Source: Halorientalis pallida
GTDB taxonomy: Archaea; Halobacteriota; Halobacteria; Halobacteriales; Haloarculaceae
Assembly (NCBI RefSeq): GCF_004118325.1
Contig: NZ_RDFA01000008.1
Span: 1-64,000, forward strand
DNA: 64,000 bases
Reading direction: 5' to 3'
Of this stretch, positions 48,480 to 57,505 are shown one piece after another. How positions within the stretch are numbered: the first letter of the stretch is position 1; each line of letters opens with the position of its first letter. The notes beneath the pieces were generated by a model. The model searched no databases and was not told the origin of the DNA. It saw only the letters and a list, made by a program, of their open reading frames with translations. The position numbers and the translations under genes were made by a program.

Positions 48480-50162
48480 TTAGGGCCGGCCCGCGATCCG
48501 GACGCGCGTGTCGTTCGTGATCGCGAACAGACTCCCGGAGGCCGTCCGGTTGAACCGCAGACCGCCGGCGGAGACGTTGGTGCCGACGGCGGGTACCGGT
48601 GTCTCGCCGACTCGCTCGCCGGCGGCGACCACGGCGAGGCCGAAGTCGCGTTCGGCGGGCGCGAGGACGATCCGACGCCCGGCGATTCGCGGCTGGACGG
48701 TCGACGGTCCGGACGTAAACGCCAGCCGCCGCGTGTCCTCGTGGGAGAGGTAGACCTTGTAGACGGAGTCGTTCCCGACGGGGTTCCAGGCGGTCCGGTT
48801 GGCTTCCACTCGCTCGTACCGGCCGGGACTCCCGAGAACGATCGTCACTGACTCTCTGACCGCCAGTTCCTGCTTGCCGACGATGGTGTAAAATACCTCG
48901 CGGGATCCGCTCGTGACGACGACGCCACTGGTGTTGACCTGGCCGCCGTCCCCGAAGGGCCCGACGGCGAACGACGAGGTGTACTCGTCGGTGATCCCCT
49001 CGGCGTAGGTGACCTCGTAGCCGTCGACGCTGATCTCGCCGTCGACGCCGTCGTCGAGGACGAACAGCCCCGTCCAGACGGCCGTCAGCGAGAGCGCGAC
49101 GACGACGGCCCCGAAGACGATACCAGCCAGTTCCCTGGTTCGCAGGTCTGCCGTCACCGACCGGTCGGAGAAGGGCAGGTCGATGCTCGACAGCAACGTT
49201 CGGTCACCGTACTCGCCGATACCGCCCGCGATCAGGGCGGCCAGCAGGAAGATCACGGCGACGCCGACGGCCCGGTAGAGGACGAACCGGCCGCCGGGGA
49301 CGGGCGTGTACAGTTGCCAGAGCCCCTGCAGGACGGCGAACAGCAGCGTCGCGAACCAGAGGCGCGCCGGCCCGGGCAACCGATCACGGCGCACGGCCAG
49401 GTACCCACCGAGCGCGACACCGAGGAGGAAGCCATAGAGATGGCCTTGGATCGCGATGTTGGCCCAGCCCGGTGCCACGAACACCTCTCGTGCGCGCGAG
49501 ATGGTGAATGGATCCCCGACCGCTCGAACCGCGAGGTTGACGATGCGCGCGCCGAGGAACACGAGGATCGACGCGATGGGGTAGGAGACCAGCGCGAACC
49601 CGGCGATGCCGAACACGACGCCGGAGAAGCCGATGGTCGGGCCGAACGAGAACACGCCGGATACCAGACCGACCACGACGGCGGCGGCCGGGACCGCGAG
49701 AATCCGGACGAACGGGTTGTCCCGGAGCCGCGCGAACGACTGGCTCCCCCGGGACCGGGGGAAGTGACCCCAGGCGTACTCGGCCACGGGCATGAACGTC
49801 AGCGTCCCGACGAGGTTGGACGTGACGTGGTTGAGCCCGGAGTGGGCGAACGGCGACGAGAGAACGCCGAGCGGGTAAAAGTACGACCAGCTGACGAAGG
49901 GGATCATGAGCGGCTGCCGCGGGTGCTGGTACCCGGCCTGGACGACGAGATAGAACGCCGCCACGCCGCCGACGGTCAGCAGCGTCCCCCACGGGACCCC
50001 GAGGACGAATCGGCGTCGGAGCGCGTGGGCCCAGCGGCCACGCGGGCGCTCGAACCTGAGTGTGACACCCAGCGAGAGCAACACCGACACCAGCACCACG
50101 CCGGCCCAGAGCCACCACGGAATCGACTGTAACAGCCCAATCTGCAGGACGCCGGGCGACAT
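48480..50162 (-). CDS. Rhomboid intramembrane serine protease
   Basis: A 560-residue membrane protein. The GxSG motif (TIGFSGVVFGIAGF) and the His on a later helix (IQGHLYGFLLGVALGG) make the Ser-His dyad. Six or more TM helices lie in residues 10-310, and the C-terminal 200 residues are a beta-rich extracytoplasmic domain. Upstream is a gene-free 40 nt; downstream it converges with the DUF5789 gene 3 nt away. Substrates unknown. Confidence 0.85.
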   Translation of the reverse strand: MSPGVLQIGLLQSIPWWLWAGVVLVSVLLSLGVTLRFERPRGRWAHALRRRFVLGVPWGTLLTVGGVAAFYLVVQAGYQHPRQPLMIPFVSWSYFYPLGVLSSPFAHSGLNHVTSNLVGTLTFMPVAEYAWGHFPRSRGSQSFARLRDNPFVRILAVPAAAVVVGLVSGVFSFGPTIGFSGVVFGIAGFALVSYPIASILVFLGARIVNLAVRAVGDPFTISRAREVFVAPGWANIAIQGHLYGFLLGVALGGYLAVRRDRLPGPARLWFATLLFAVLQGLWQLYTPVPGGRFVLYRAVGVAVIFLLAALIAGGIGEYGDRTLLSSIDLPFSDRSVTADLRTRELAGIVFGAVVVALSLTAVWTGLFVLDDGVDGEISVDGYEVTYAEGITDEYTSSFAVGPFGDGGQVNTSGVVVTSGSREVFYTIVGKQELAVRESVTIVLGSPGRYERVEANRTAWNPVGNDSVYKVYLSHEDTRRLAFTSGPSTVQPRIAGRRIVLAPAERDFGLAVVAAGERVGETPVPAVGTNVSAGGLRFNRTASGSLFAITNDTRVRIAGRP

Positions 50163-50205
50163 ACCCGGAGTCTCGGCCGCGTCGCGTTTAGGCCTACCGG
50201 ACCCG

Positions 50206-51426
50206 TCAGAATCGCGGCAGGTTCGTCAACTCGCCCTCGGGGACGTTCTCCTCCTCGAAGGCCTCGCGCGCGATGGATCGCTTGTGGACCTCGTCGGCCC
50301 CGTCGATGATGCGGAACGCACGCACCGACTCGTAGAAGTCAGCAAGCGGCAGGTGCCGGGAGATCCCCGCGCCACCACAGGCCTGCAGTGCCAGGTCGAT
50401 GGTCTCCTGCACCACGTTCGCAGTGTAGTACTTGCTCATCGCGACTTCGATGCGGGCCTGTTCGCCGCGGGCGATCTTCTCGGCGGCGTGTCGGACCATC
50501 GTCCGCGCGGCGTGCAGTTGCGTCTCTTTTTCGGCGATGGCGAACCGCTGGGCCTGTTTCTCGGAAAGTTGGCTGCCGAAGGCCGACCGGTCCTGCATGT
50601 ACTCTTTGGCGATGCCCAGCGCGCGCTCGGCCATTCCCGAGAAGCGCATGCAGTGGGTCAGCCGGGCCGGGCCGAGCCGTTCCTGCGAGATGGCGAAGCC
50701 CTGGTTCTCCGGACCCAGCAGGTTCTCTTCGGGTACACGCACGTCGTCGTACCGAATCTCGGCGTGGCTCTCCTCCATCAGCGACTGGCCCAAGTGGGGC
50801 GTCGGCTCGACGACTTCGACGCCGTCGGTGTCCATGGGAACCAGGATGATCGACGTGCCCTCGTAGGGGTGGGCGTCCATGTCGGTCCGGGCCATCACGA
50901 GCAGGAGGTCGGCCTCGTCGCCCTGTGTGGTCCACCACTTGTGGCCGTTGATGACCCACTCGTCGCCGTCTTTCTCCGCCGTGGTCTGCATCATCTTCGG
51001 GTCCGAGCCGGCACCCTGCATCGGCTCGGTCATCGAGAAGCCCGAGCGGATCTCACCAGCCACGAGGGGTTTCAGCCACTCCTCCTGCTGTTCGTCGCTC
51101 CCGAACATCTCGAGGGTGTGCATGTTCCCCTCGTCGGGCGCGTCGACACGCATCGCGGCCTGCCCGAGCAGGCTCTTGCCCGCCTCCTCGAACAGTGGCA
51201 GGACGTCACGGAAATTGTACCCGCCGCCGCCGAACTCCTCGTCGATCTGGGGGCAGAAGATCCCCTTCTCCTGAGCACCCGCCCGCAGGTCCTCGATCTC
51301 CTCGTGGGGCACCGGCCCGTCACCGAGGTACTCACGCTCGACCGGAATGACCTCGTTCTGGACGAACTCGTGGGCTTTCTCCCGAAGCGCCGCAGCCGTG
51401 TCGGAATCCTCGTACTCGACTACCAT
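50206..51426 (-). CDS. Acyl-CoA dehydrogenase
   Basis: A 406-residue flavoprotein from ATG 51426. FSMTEPMQGAGSDPKMMQTT and VINGHKWWTTQGDEADLLLV are the FAD/substrate motifs of the family, and QACGGAGISRHLPLADFYES, RIIDGADEVHKRSIA the C-terminal signature. This resembles the dehydrogenase part of ACAD10/11. The divergent neighbour is a phosphotransferase homologous to the kinase part of those proteins. It removes two hydrogens from acyl-CoA, or a phosphate if it is ACAD10/11-like. Confidence 0.9.
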   Translation of the reverse strand: MVVEYEDSDTAAALREKAHEFVQNEVIPVEREYLGDGPVPHEEIEDLRAGAQEKGIFCPQIDEEFGGGGYNFRDVLPLFEEAGKSLLGQAAMRVDAPDEGNMHTLEMFGSDEQQEEWLKPLVAGEIRSGFSMTEPMQGAGSDPKMMQTTAEKDGDEWVINGHKWWTTQGDEADLLLVMARTDMDAHPYEGTSIILVPMDTDGVEVVEPTPHLGQSLMEESHAEIRYDDVRVPEENLLGPENQGFAISQERLGPARLTHCMRFSGMAERALGIAKEYMQDRSAFGSQLSEKQAQRFAIAEKETQLHAARTMVRHAAEKIARGEQARIEVAMSKYYTANVVQETIDLALQACGGAGISRHLPLADFYESVRAFRIIDGADEVHKRSIAREAFEEENVPEGELTNLPRF

Positions 51427-51614
51427 ACGACCCCTTACGAACACAACATTGTAAAACATCCCCCAGCCGTGACAGCACGACACACGGCAACCTCCGGTTC
51501 AGATCCCCTCATGGCCGGCCGCCCGCGGTGGCAACCCCCACTTATTCATACGTGGACCGCAATCGGGCTAACAATGTTAGCGTTCACTGGTGTCGCGTCC
51601 GGGGTGACGGCCCC

Positions 51615-52691
51615 GTGACTGACGATAGCGAGACGTACTTCGACCGCATCGTCGACGAGGAGCAACTGGCCGACTACCTCGAAGCCGAACTCGGCCCCGT
51701 CGAGACCTACGACGTGGCCCACCACCAGGAGGGACACTCCAACGAGACGCTCTTCGTCACCTGGGGTGACCAGGGGCTGGTCATCCGGCGGCCGCCGCCG
51801 GGCGAGACTGCGGACAAGGCCCACGACGTGCTCCGGGAGTACAAGGTGGTCGACGCGCTACAGGACACGGACGTTCGTGTGCCGACGACCGTGGCCGCGA
51901 CCGACGATCACGACGTCATCGGTTCGGAATTCTACGTGATGGAACGCGAGGAGGGCACCGTCCTGCGGGCCGAGGAACCCGAGCGATTCCAGAACGCGGA
52001 CGCGCGCCGGCAGGTCGGCGCGGAACTCGTCGACCGGCTGGCCGAGATCCACGCGGTCGACTACGAGGCCGTCGGGCTGGGCGAGTTCGGGTACCCCGAA
52101 GGGTTCGCCCAGCGCCAGGTCAAGCGCTGGAGCGAGCAGTTCGAGTGGGCCTTCCAGGTCACGACCGAGGAGCGGGAGGTCCCGGTCGTCCGCGACGTGA
52201 TGGAGTGGCTGCAGGCAAACGCCCCCGAGGACCATCCCGAGACGCTGGTCCACGGCGACTACAAGCTCGACAACGTGATGTACGCGCCCGCGGACGACCC
52301 CGAGATCGCCAGCATCTTCGACTGGGAGATGTCAACCCTCGGTGACCCGCTCACCGACCTGGGCTGGATGCTGTCGTACTGGTGGGACGCGAAAGACCCC
52401 GCCCCGCCCGAATCGACGGACACACTCTCGACGACGTTCATGGCGAACGACGACTACATGACCCGCCAGGAACTGGTCGCCCGCTACGAGGACGCGACTG
52501 GCTTCGAGTTCGAGCACGAGCGGTTCTACCGCGCGCTGGCGGTATACAAACTCGCCGCGCTCGGCGAGATGTTCTTCCGCCGGTTCCTGGAAGGCAACAG
52601 CGACGACCCGATGTACCCGAAGATGCGCGAGGGCGTCCCCGCGCTGGCCGACCGCGCCCAGCGGATCATCGACGGCGAGGAACCGCTGTAG
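51615..52691 (+). CDS. APH-fold phosphotransferase (ACAD10/11-kinase-like)
   Basis: A 358-residue protein from GTG 51615. LVIRRPPPGETADKAHDVLR is typical of the family; the catalytic loop is LVHGDYKLDNVMY and the metal-binding motif ASIFDWEMSTLGDPLTDLGW. It is divergently transcribed from the acyl-CoA dehydrogenase. In animals both domains are fused and degrade 4-hydroxy acids by phosphorylation and elimination; a similar two-gene system here is inferred. Confidence 0.85.
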   Translation: MTDDSETYFDRIVDEEQLADYLEAELGPVETYDVAHHQEGHSNETLFVTWGDQGLVIRRPPPGETADKAHDVLREYKVVDALQDTDVRVPTTVAATDDHDVIGSEFYVMEREEGTVLRAEEPERFQNADARRQVGAELVDRLAEIHAVDYEAVGLGEFGYPEGFAQRQVKRWSEQFEWAFQVTTEEREVPVVRDVMEWLQANAPEDHPETLVHGDYKLDNVMYAPADDPEIASIFDWEMSTLGDPLTDLGWMLSYWWDAKDPAPPESTDTLSTTFMANDDYMTRQELVARYEDATGFEFEHERFYRALAVYKLAALGEMFFRRFLEGNSDDPMYPKMREGVPALADRAQRIIDGEEPL

Positions 52692-52695
52692 CGGC

Positions 52696-53286
52696 TCAGT
52701 CCGGCCGCTCGATCCGGAAGCGATCCTCGGTACTCGCGTAGTAATTACCTGCCAGTCGACCGACTGCGTCGACCTTCCGGACGTCGACTTTACCCTCGGT
52801 CGTCACGTCGTCGTCGACGTGTGCCAGCACGATCTCGCCGAGGATCATCGTCCCGACGCCGACGTCGACCACGTCGTACAGTTCACACTCGAAGGCGATG
52901 TCGGCGTCGGCGACTCGCGGCGGCGTGACCTTCTCGCTCTCGACGCGCTCCAGTCCCGTGTGGTCGAACTCGCTCTCCTCGGGCGGGAGCGTCGCGCTGG
53001 TCTCGTTCATCCGTTCGGCCAGCGGTCGAGTGACCACGTTGTGGACGAACTCGCCGGTGTCGACGACGTTACGAGCCGAGTCTTTCAATTCGTCGGGCCC
53101 CTTGTTCGCGGGCGAGAACATAACTACCGGCGGCTCGACGCTGACCACGTTGAAGTAGCTGTAGGGGGCGAGGTTGTCGACGCCGTCATCGCTCGTCGTC
53201 GAGATCCAGCCGATGGGGCGGGGGACGACCGCGCCAGTCATCGTGCGATACAGCGACCGGTCGTAGGTTTCGGGGTCGATCTGCAT
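52696..53286 (-). CDS. Flavin reductase / DUF447-like split-barrel protein
   Basis: A 196-residue protein. YRTMTGAVVPRPIGWISTTS, DNLAPYSYFNVVSVEPPVVM and NVVDTGEFVHNVVTRPLAER define the flavin-reductase split barrel that binds FMN. It would reduce FMN with NAD(P)H or act on other flavin-linked substrates. It converges with the phosphotransferase gene. Confidence 0.85.
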   Translation of the reverse strand: MQIDPETYDRSLYRTMTGAVVPRPIGWISTTSDDGVDNLAPYSYFNVVSVEPPVVMFSPANKGPDELKDSARNVVDTGEFVHNVVTRPLAERMNETSATLPPEESEFDHTGLERVESEKVTPPRVADADIAFECELYDVVDVGVGTMILGEIVLAHVDDDVTTEGKVDVRKVDAVGRLAGNYYASTEDRFRIERPD

Positions 53287-53342
53287 GTTGGGGTGGGTGG
53301 AACGTCGGAACCCAGGAGCCCGACCCCTCTAATCCTGCCGCT

Positions 53343-53762
53343 TCAGACCAGACCCACGCCGACGGCGTAGGGCCACTCGACACTGCCCAGCGCGAGGAAG
53401 ACGAGCGCCCCGGCGAGCATGGCGACGTTCTTGAGAAAGTTGATCATCTCGTCTTGCTGGTCCGCCTCGGCGGCCGCCCAGAAGTCGTGCATCGTCGGCG
53501 TCGCCACGAGCAGGAAGGCCGCGAGCGCGCCCGCACCCACGACCGGATAGGCCCCGAGCGCGATGGCGAGGCCGCCGAACAGCAACAGCCCGCCGCTGAA
53601 CGGGACGGCCAGTCCGGGGAACGGAATCCCCTTGAACTCGGCGTAGGGGACCATCTCCTCGCCGTTCAGCAGATGGGTGAGTCCCATGAACGCCAGCACA
53701 GCGCCGAACAGTACCCGGGCGAGCAAGAGCGCGACGCCGGCGCCGACGGTGTCGAACACCAT
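53343..53762 (-). CDS. DoxX family membrane protein
   Basis: A 139-residue protein. LLLARVLFGAVLAFMGLTHLL is the diagnostic first helix, followed by PGLAVPFSGGLLLFGGLAIA and two more TM segments, ending with WPYAVGVGLV. DoxX-type proteins work in quinone or thiosulfate metabolism or oxidative stress. The HxlR regulator is divergent, 139 nt away. Confidence 0.8.
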   Translation of the reverse strand: MVFDTVGAGVALLLARVLFGAVLAFMGLTHLLNGEEMVPYAEFKGIPFPGLAVPFSGGLLLFGGLAIALGAYPVVGAGALAAFLLVATPTMHDFWAAAEADQQDEMINFLKNVAMLAGALVFLALGSVEWPYAVGVGLV

Positions 53763-53901
53763 CAGCGCAGCACCTCCGTGACCGAGAGCAGTTGCGTTTC
53801 GATACCCGGTTTCACTTTGATATCTGATTTCATCGCAGTATCTGGTAACAATGCGAACCTATATATTCGTTCCCGGACAGTACTGTTAGTAGGTGACATC
53901 G

Positions 53902-54255
53902 ATGACAGCGGAAGACAATCCCGACGCCTGCCCCATCGTGCGGTCGATCGAGCAGATCGGGTCACAGTGGCGGCTCGTCGTCCTGCACGACCTCCGGGAG
54001 GGGGAGAAGCGGTTCAACGAACTCAAGCGGTCGACCGGCGCGAGTTCCCGGACGCTCTCGCGAGTGCTCGACGACCTCCAGGAGATGGGGTTCGTCTCGC
54101 GCCGACTCGAAGAGGATGCACCGGTGGCGACGTTCTACACGCTGACTGACAAGGGCGCGTCGCTGTGCCCAGTGTTCGACGAGATCGAGACCTGGGCCGA
54201 CGAGTGGCTGGCTCCAGAGACGGACCCCGAAACCGAGCCCGCCACCGCAGACTGA
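53902..54255 (+). CDS. HxlR family winged-helix regulator
   Basis: A 117-residue protein. [40 protein letters not shown] and [16 protein letters not shown] form the HxlR domain; the N-terminal Cys (ACPIV) is the usual redox-sensing residue. It is divergent to the DoxX gene, the usual target arrangement. An AT-rich promoter with palindromic bases lies between them. Confidence 0.85.
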   Translation: MTAEDNPDACPIVRSIEQIGSQWRLVVLHDLREGEKRFNELKRSTGASSRTLSRVLDDLQEMGFVSRRLEEDAPVATFYTLTDKGASLCPVFDEIETWADEWLAPETDPETEPATAD

Positions 54256-54266
54256 TCCGTTCGGCC

Positions 54267-54635
54267 GTGACCGACGACACGAGCGACGACCGCGACATCG
54301 AGATGATCGTGGCCTACGTCCGACCGAAACGGCTGAACGAAGTCAAGCAGGCGCTGGCGGAAGTCGGCGCGCCATCGCTGACGGTCTCGAACGTGCGCGG
54401 GCGCGGTAGCCAGCCCGCCAAGAAAGGGCAGTGACGCGGCGAAGAGTACACCGTCGATCTCCACGAGAAAGTGAAACTCGAGTGCGTCCTCGCAGACGTG
54501 CCCTGGTCGGCAGTCGCGGAGGCGATCTGTGACGCCGCCTACACCGGCGAGACGGGCGACGTGACGGTGTTCGTTCTCGACGTGGCCGAGGCCTACCAGA
54601 TCCGGACGGGCGAGCGCGGCCCCGACGCGGTCTGA
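54267..54635 (+). pseudogene. P-II-type nitrogen regulator interrupted by an in-frame TGA
   Basis: From GTG 54267 the frame encodes [40 protein letters not shown] and PAKKGQ, the classic GlnB/GlnK beta strand and T-loop start. A TGA at 54432-54434 stands exactly where the usual Trp follows GQ. The same frame resumes with [18 protein letters not shown], carrying the T-loop Tyr, and continues to the normal C-terminus ([12 protein letters not shown]) with no other stop. A single TGG to TGA change or sequencing error explains it. P-II proteins sense ATP/ADP and 2-oxoglutarate. Located 11 nt behind the HxlR gene. Confidence 0.85.
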
Positions 54636-54651
54636 GCGGTGCAGGAACGGA

Positions 54652-55683
54652 CTACTCGTAGTTCTCCGGGTACGCGTCGGCCAGCAGTTCCGGCCGGTCG
54701 GTCAGGCGCTCGCGGATCGGCGCGATGGCTTCGTCGACGTAGCCCGCGGCGGCGTTCTTGAGGTCCTGCGGGTGGAGCTCACCCTCGACGTAGGTCGCTT
54801 CGAGGTCGTCGTAGTCCTCGAACGCGAGGTCGCCGCCGTACTCCTCGGGGCGTTCGACGACGAATGTCTCCTCGCGCTCCTCGAGGATCGGGAAGATCAG
54901 GAAGCGGACGTACTCCAGCACGCCGTTGTCCTCGACCTCGCCCTGCGGGCAGTACGCGCCGTCGATCTTCTCCTCGACCTGTTCGGGGTCGTCGGTGAGG
55001 TTGATCTTCGAGGTGGCGTCTGAGGCGCTCATCTTCCCGCCGGAGAGACCCGAGAGCAGGGGGGCAAACAGGCAGACCGGGGCCTCGCCGCCGTGGTCGG
55101 GGAGGATCTCGCGGCCGAGCATGTAGATGCCCCGCTGGTCGATCCCGCCGTAGGCGATGTCGGCGTCCAGCGCCTTCACGTCGAGATTCTGCATCAGCGA
55201 GTAGATGAGCCCGCCGAGGTTCGGGCTCTCGCTCTCGCGGACGACCTCGCTGCCGGCCCGCTGGGCGCGGGAGACGGTGGTCTCGGCGGCCATCCGGTAC
55301 ATCTCCATGGTGTACTCCTCGTCGAGCTGGAAGTCCATGCCACGGACGAAGTCGATGGATTCGGGGTCGCCGCCGGCCGAATCGAGCATCGCGCGGATCG
55401 ACTCCTCGTAGTACTCGCTGCGGGCGTCCAGCAGGTCCCACGGGCTCTTCTCGCTGTCGAGGTGGGCGTGCAGGTCGGCGATCAACACCGTGACGTCGAC
55501 GCCGGCGCGCTGGAAGTCCGCGAGTTTCCGGATCGTCGTGAAGTGGCCGATGTGCATCTCGCCGGTGGGGGCGTAGCCGATGTACGCCGTCGGCTCCCCG
55601 TCGAGCAGTTCCTCCAGTTCGTCCTCGGTGACGACCTCCTCGGTGTAGCGCGTCAGGAGGTCGAGACGGTCGGCCGTGTTCAT
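54652..55683 (-). CDS. tyrS: Tyrosyl-tRNA synthetase
   Basis: A 343-residue class I synthetase. The HIGH motif (GEMHIGHFTT, residues 44-47) and KMSAS (GGKMSASDAT) are intact. YIGYAPTG and GGIDQRGIYMLGR form the tyrosine pocket as in archaeal TyrS, which is shorter than the bacterial enzyme because it lacks the S4 domain. Charges tRNA-Tyr. Confidence 0.95.
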   Translation of the reverse strand: MNTADRLDLLTRYTEEVVTEDELEELLDGEPTAYIGYAPTGEMHIGHFTTIRKLADFQRAGVDVTVLIADLHAHLDSEKSPWDLLDARSEYYEESIRAMLDSAGGDPESIDFVRGMDFQLDEEYTMEMYRMAAETTVSRAQRAGSEVVRESESPNLGGLIYSLMQNLDVKALDADIAYGGIDQRGIYMLGREILPDHGGEAPVCLFAPLLSGLSGGKMSASDATSKINLTDDPEQVEEKIDGAYCPQGEVEDNGVLEYVRFLIFPILEEREETFVVERPEEYGGDLAFEDYDDLEATYVEGELHPQDLKNAAAGYVDEAIAPIRERLTDRPELLADAYPENYE

Positions 55684-55788
55684 ACCTCCGAGTCCCGGTG
55701 CCGGCGATTAAAACCTTGTCAGTCGCGTCGGTCGCGAGTCGAATTCGGATGGAACAGACACAAGCCAGTCGATCCCTTACGGACAACT

Positions 55789-56247
55789 ATGTACACGGGG
55801 AAGACGGAGAAGCCCTGTTGCCTGTGTGGGAACCCCGACACCGAGTCGCGGCTGGACCTGCCGCCTCGCGCCGTCCAGCAACTCGACAACAGCGGGCCCA
55901 TCGCCTGGCAGGACATCGTGGGGGAAGTGTCGATCTACTTCTGTGAGAGCGACTGGGAGACCGTCGTGGATCTCGTCCTCGACGCCGGGATGAGCCCGCT
56001 CTCGCGATGCAACGCCGCTCGCGCGGACTTCGACCTCCGCGAGGACTTCGAGGCGCTGCTGAACGACGTACGGGACGAACCCGACCAGCGACCGCTGGAA
56101 CGGGAGATGCGCGAGGAGAGTCGCCGCGTGATCGAGGAGTACGAGGACGACGACCACGTCGAGGTCAGTGATCTGGTCGAGGCCCGTGTCATCACCTGGG
56201 CGCTCGAAGACCTCTCGGCCGACGACGCGGTCGCGGCCGACGACTGA
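55789..56247 (+). CDS. Zinc-knuckle DUF7558-like protein
   Basis: A 152-residue protein. TEKPCCLCGNPDTESRLDLP gives the N-terminal cysteine knuckle, and IYFCESDWETVVDLVLDAGM the second half, probably closing with CNAARADFD. The rest is acidic and helical. Recognised only as a haloarchaeal zinc-finger protein; the exact family name is uncertain. Confidence 0.55.
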   Translation: MYTGKTEKPCCLCGNPDTESRLDLPPRAVQQLDNSGPIAWQDIVGEVSIYFCESDWETVVDLVLDAGMSPLSRCNAARADFDLREDFEALLNDVRDEPDQRPLEREMREESRRVIEEYEDDDHVEVSDLVEARVITWALEDLSADDAVAADD

Positions 56248-56280
56248 GCGGTCGCCCTCAGGGCCCCGACCAGTCCGCCG

Positions 56281-57369
56281 TCAGTGCGCGTGGTCGTGCT
56301 CGTGTTCGTGGTCGTGTTCCGGCGTCGACCGCTCGATGGAGAGGCCGCGACGGTGAACGATGCCCTGCATGTCGGCGGCTTCGCCGGCGAACTCACGGAG
56401 GGCGTCGCCCGTTTCGGACTCGTCGTCGAGTACTGTGGGTTCGCCGTCGTCGCCACCCTCGCGGACGCGGGGGTCGAGCGGGATAGATCCGAGGAAGGGC
56501 ATGTCGGACTCGTCGGCGAACTCGCGGCCGCCGTCCTCGCCGAAGATGTGGTGCTGTGAGCCACAGTCGGGACACTGGAAGGAGGCCATGTTCTCGACGA
56601 TGCCGAGGACGGGCGTGTCGTGTTTGCCGAACATCTCCAGCCCCTTGCGAGCGTCGTCGACGGCGACGTCCTGTGGGGTCGTGACGATCACCGCGCCCGT
56701 GACCGGGACGGTCTGGAGCATGCTGAGCTGGGTGTCGCCCGTCCCCGGCGGGAGGTCGATCACCATGTAGTCGAGCGCGCCCCACTCCACGTCCTCCCAG
56801 AGCTGGGTGAGGACCTTGTGGACCATCGGGCCGCGCCAGATGACGGGGTCGTCCTCGCCGACCAGGAAGTCCATGCTCATCAGCTTCATCCCGAACTTCT
56901 CGACCGGGACGAGTTTCTCGTCTTTGGTGGCCTTGGGGCGTTCCTCGGCGGCGACCATCCGCGGGACGTTGGGGCCGTACACGTCGGCGTCGAACAGACC
57001 CACGCGGGCACCCATCTGGGACAGACCAGCGGCGAGGTTGACAGCGACGGTACTCTTGCCCACCCCGCCCTTCCCCGAAGCGACGGCGATGATGTTCTCG
57101 ACGTTGGGCAGGACCTGTTCCTCGGGATCGATGCCGCTGTCGACGGCCGCCGAGAGGTCGACGTCGAGGTCGGTGTCGGCCAGCACCTCGCGCACGTCGT
57201 TGGCGATGGCCGTCTCTGTCGGGGAGTACGGTGCCCCGAGTGCCAGCGAGATGTGGACCGTCTCGCCGTCGACGGTGATGTCGTTGACCAGCCCGAGTGA
57301 GACGATGTCGTCGCCCAGGTCGGGGTCGGTCACGTTCCGGAGCCGGTCCCGGATGTCGGCTTCGTTCAT
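56281..57369 (-). CDS. mrp: Mrp/NBP35 family P-loop ATPase with MIP18 domain
   Basis: A 362-residue protein. Residues 1-85 form the MIP18/DUF59 domain ([20 protein letters not shown]). The deviant Walker [10 protein letters not shown] is at 99-107, and [10 protein letters not shown] and [14 protein letters not shown] follow. CPDC ([15 protein letters not shown]) binds the transferable Fe-S cluster. The C-terminus is a His/Glu tail ([12 protein letters not shown]) that could bind metal. It delivers Fe-S clusters to target proteins. Confidence 0.9.
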   Translation of the reverse strand: MNEADIRDRLRNVTDPDLGDDIVSLGLVNDITVDGETVHISLALGAPYSPTETAIANDVREVLADTDLDVDLSAAVDSGIDPEEQVLPNVENIIAVASGKGGVGKSTVAVNLAAGLSQMGARVGLFDADVYGPNVPRMVAAEERPKATKDEKLVPVEKFGMKLMSMDFLVGEDDPVIWRGPMVHKVLTQLWEDVEWGALDYMVIDLPPGTGDTQLSMLQTVPVTGAVIVTTPQDVAVDDARKGLEMFGKHDTPVLGIVENMASFQCPDCGSQHHIFGEDGGREFADESDMPFLGSIPLDPRVREGGDDGEPTVLDDESETGDALREFAGEAADMQGIVHRRGLSIERSTPEHDHEHEHDHAH

Positions 57370-57431
57370 ACCCCCACTGAGGGGCCGGCGCGGCGATAAG
57401 GATTGTGAACTCGGGAACCAATCAGGGGCGA

Positions 57432-57453
57432 GTGTAACTACTATTGGTTACAC
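57432..57453. promoter_or_regulatory. Inverted repeat between mrp and moaA
   Basis: GTGTAAC (57432-57438) and GTTACAC (57447-57453), perfect 7-bp arms around an 8-bp AT-rich spacer in the divergent promoter region, 53-74 nt upstream of moaA. Likely an operator for a dimeric regulator. Confidence 0.5.
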
Positions 57454-57505
57454 GTCCCCCGCGTTCGTCAGCGGATTTAAGCACGCGGCTATCCCAGAGT
57501 GGGGT

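Noticed and set aside
54432-54434. Selenocysteine or pyrrolysine reading of the TGA in the P-II gene
   Set aside because: The position matches a Trp in the family, TGA is not a pyrrolysine codon, and haloarchaea are not known to decode TGA as selenocysteine. A nonsense mutation or sequencing error is simpler.
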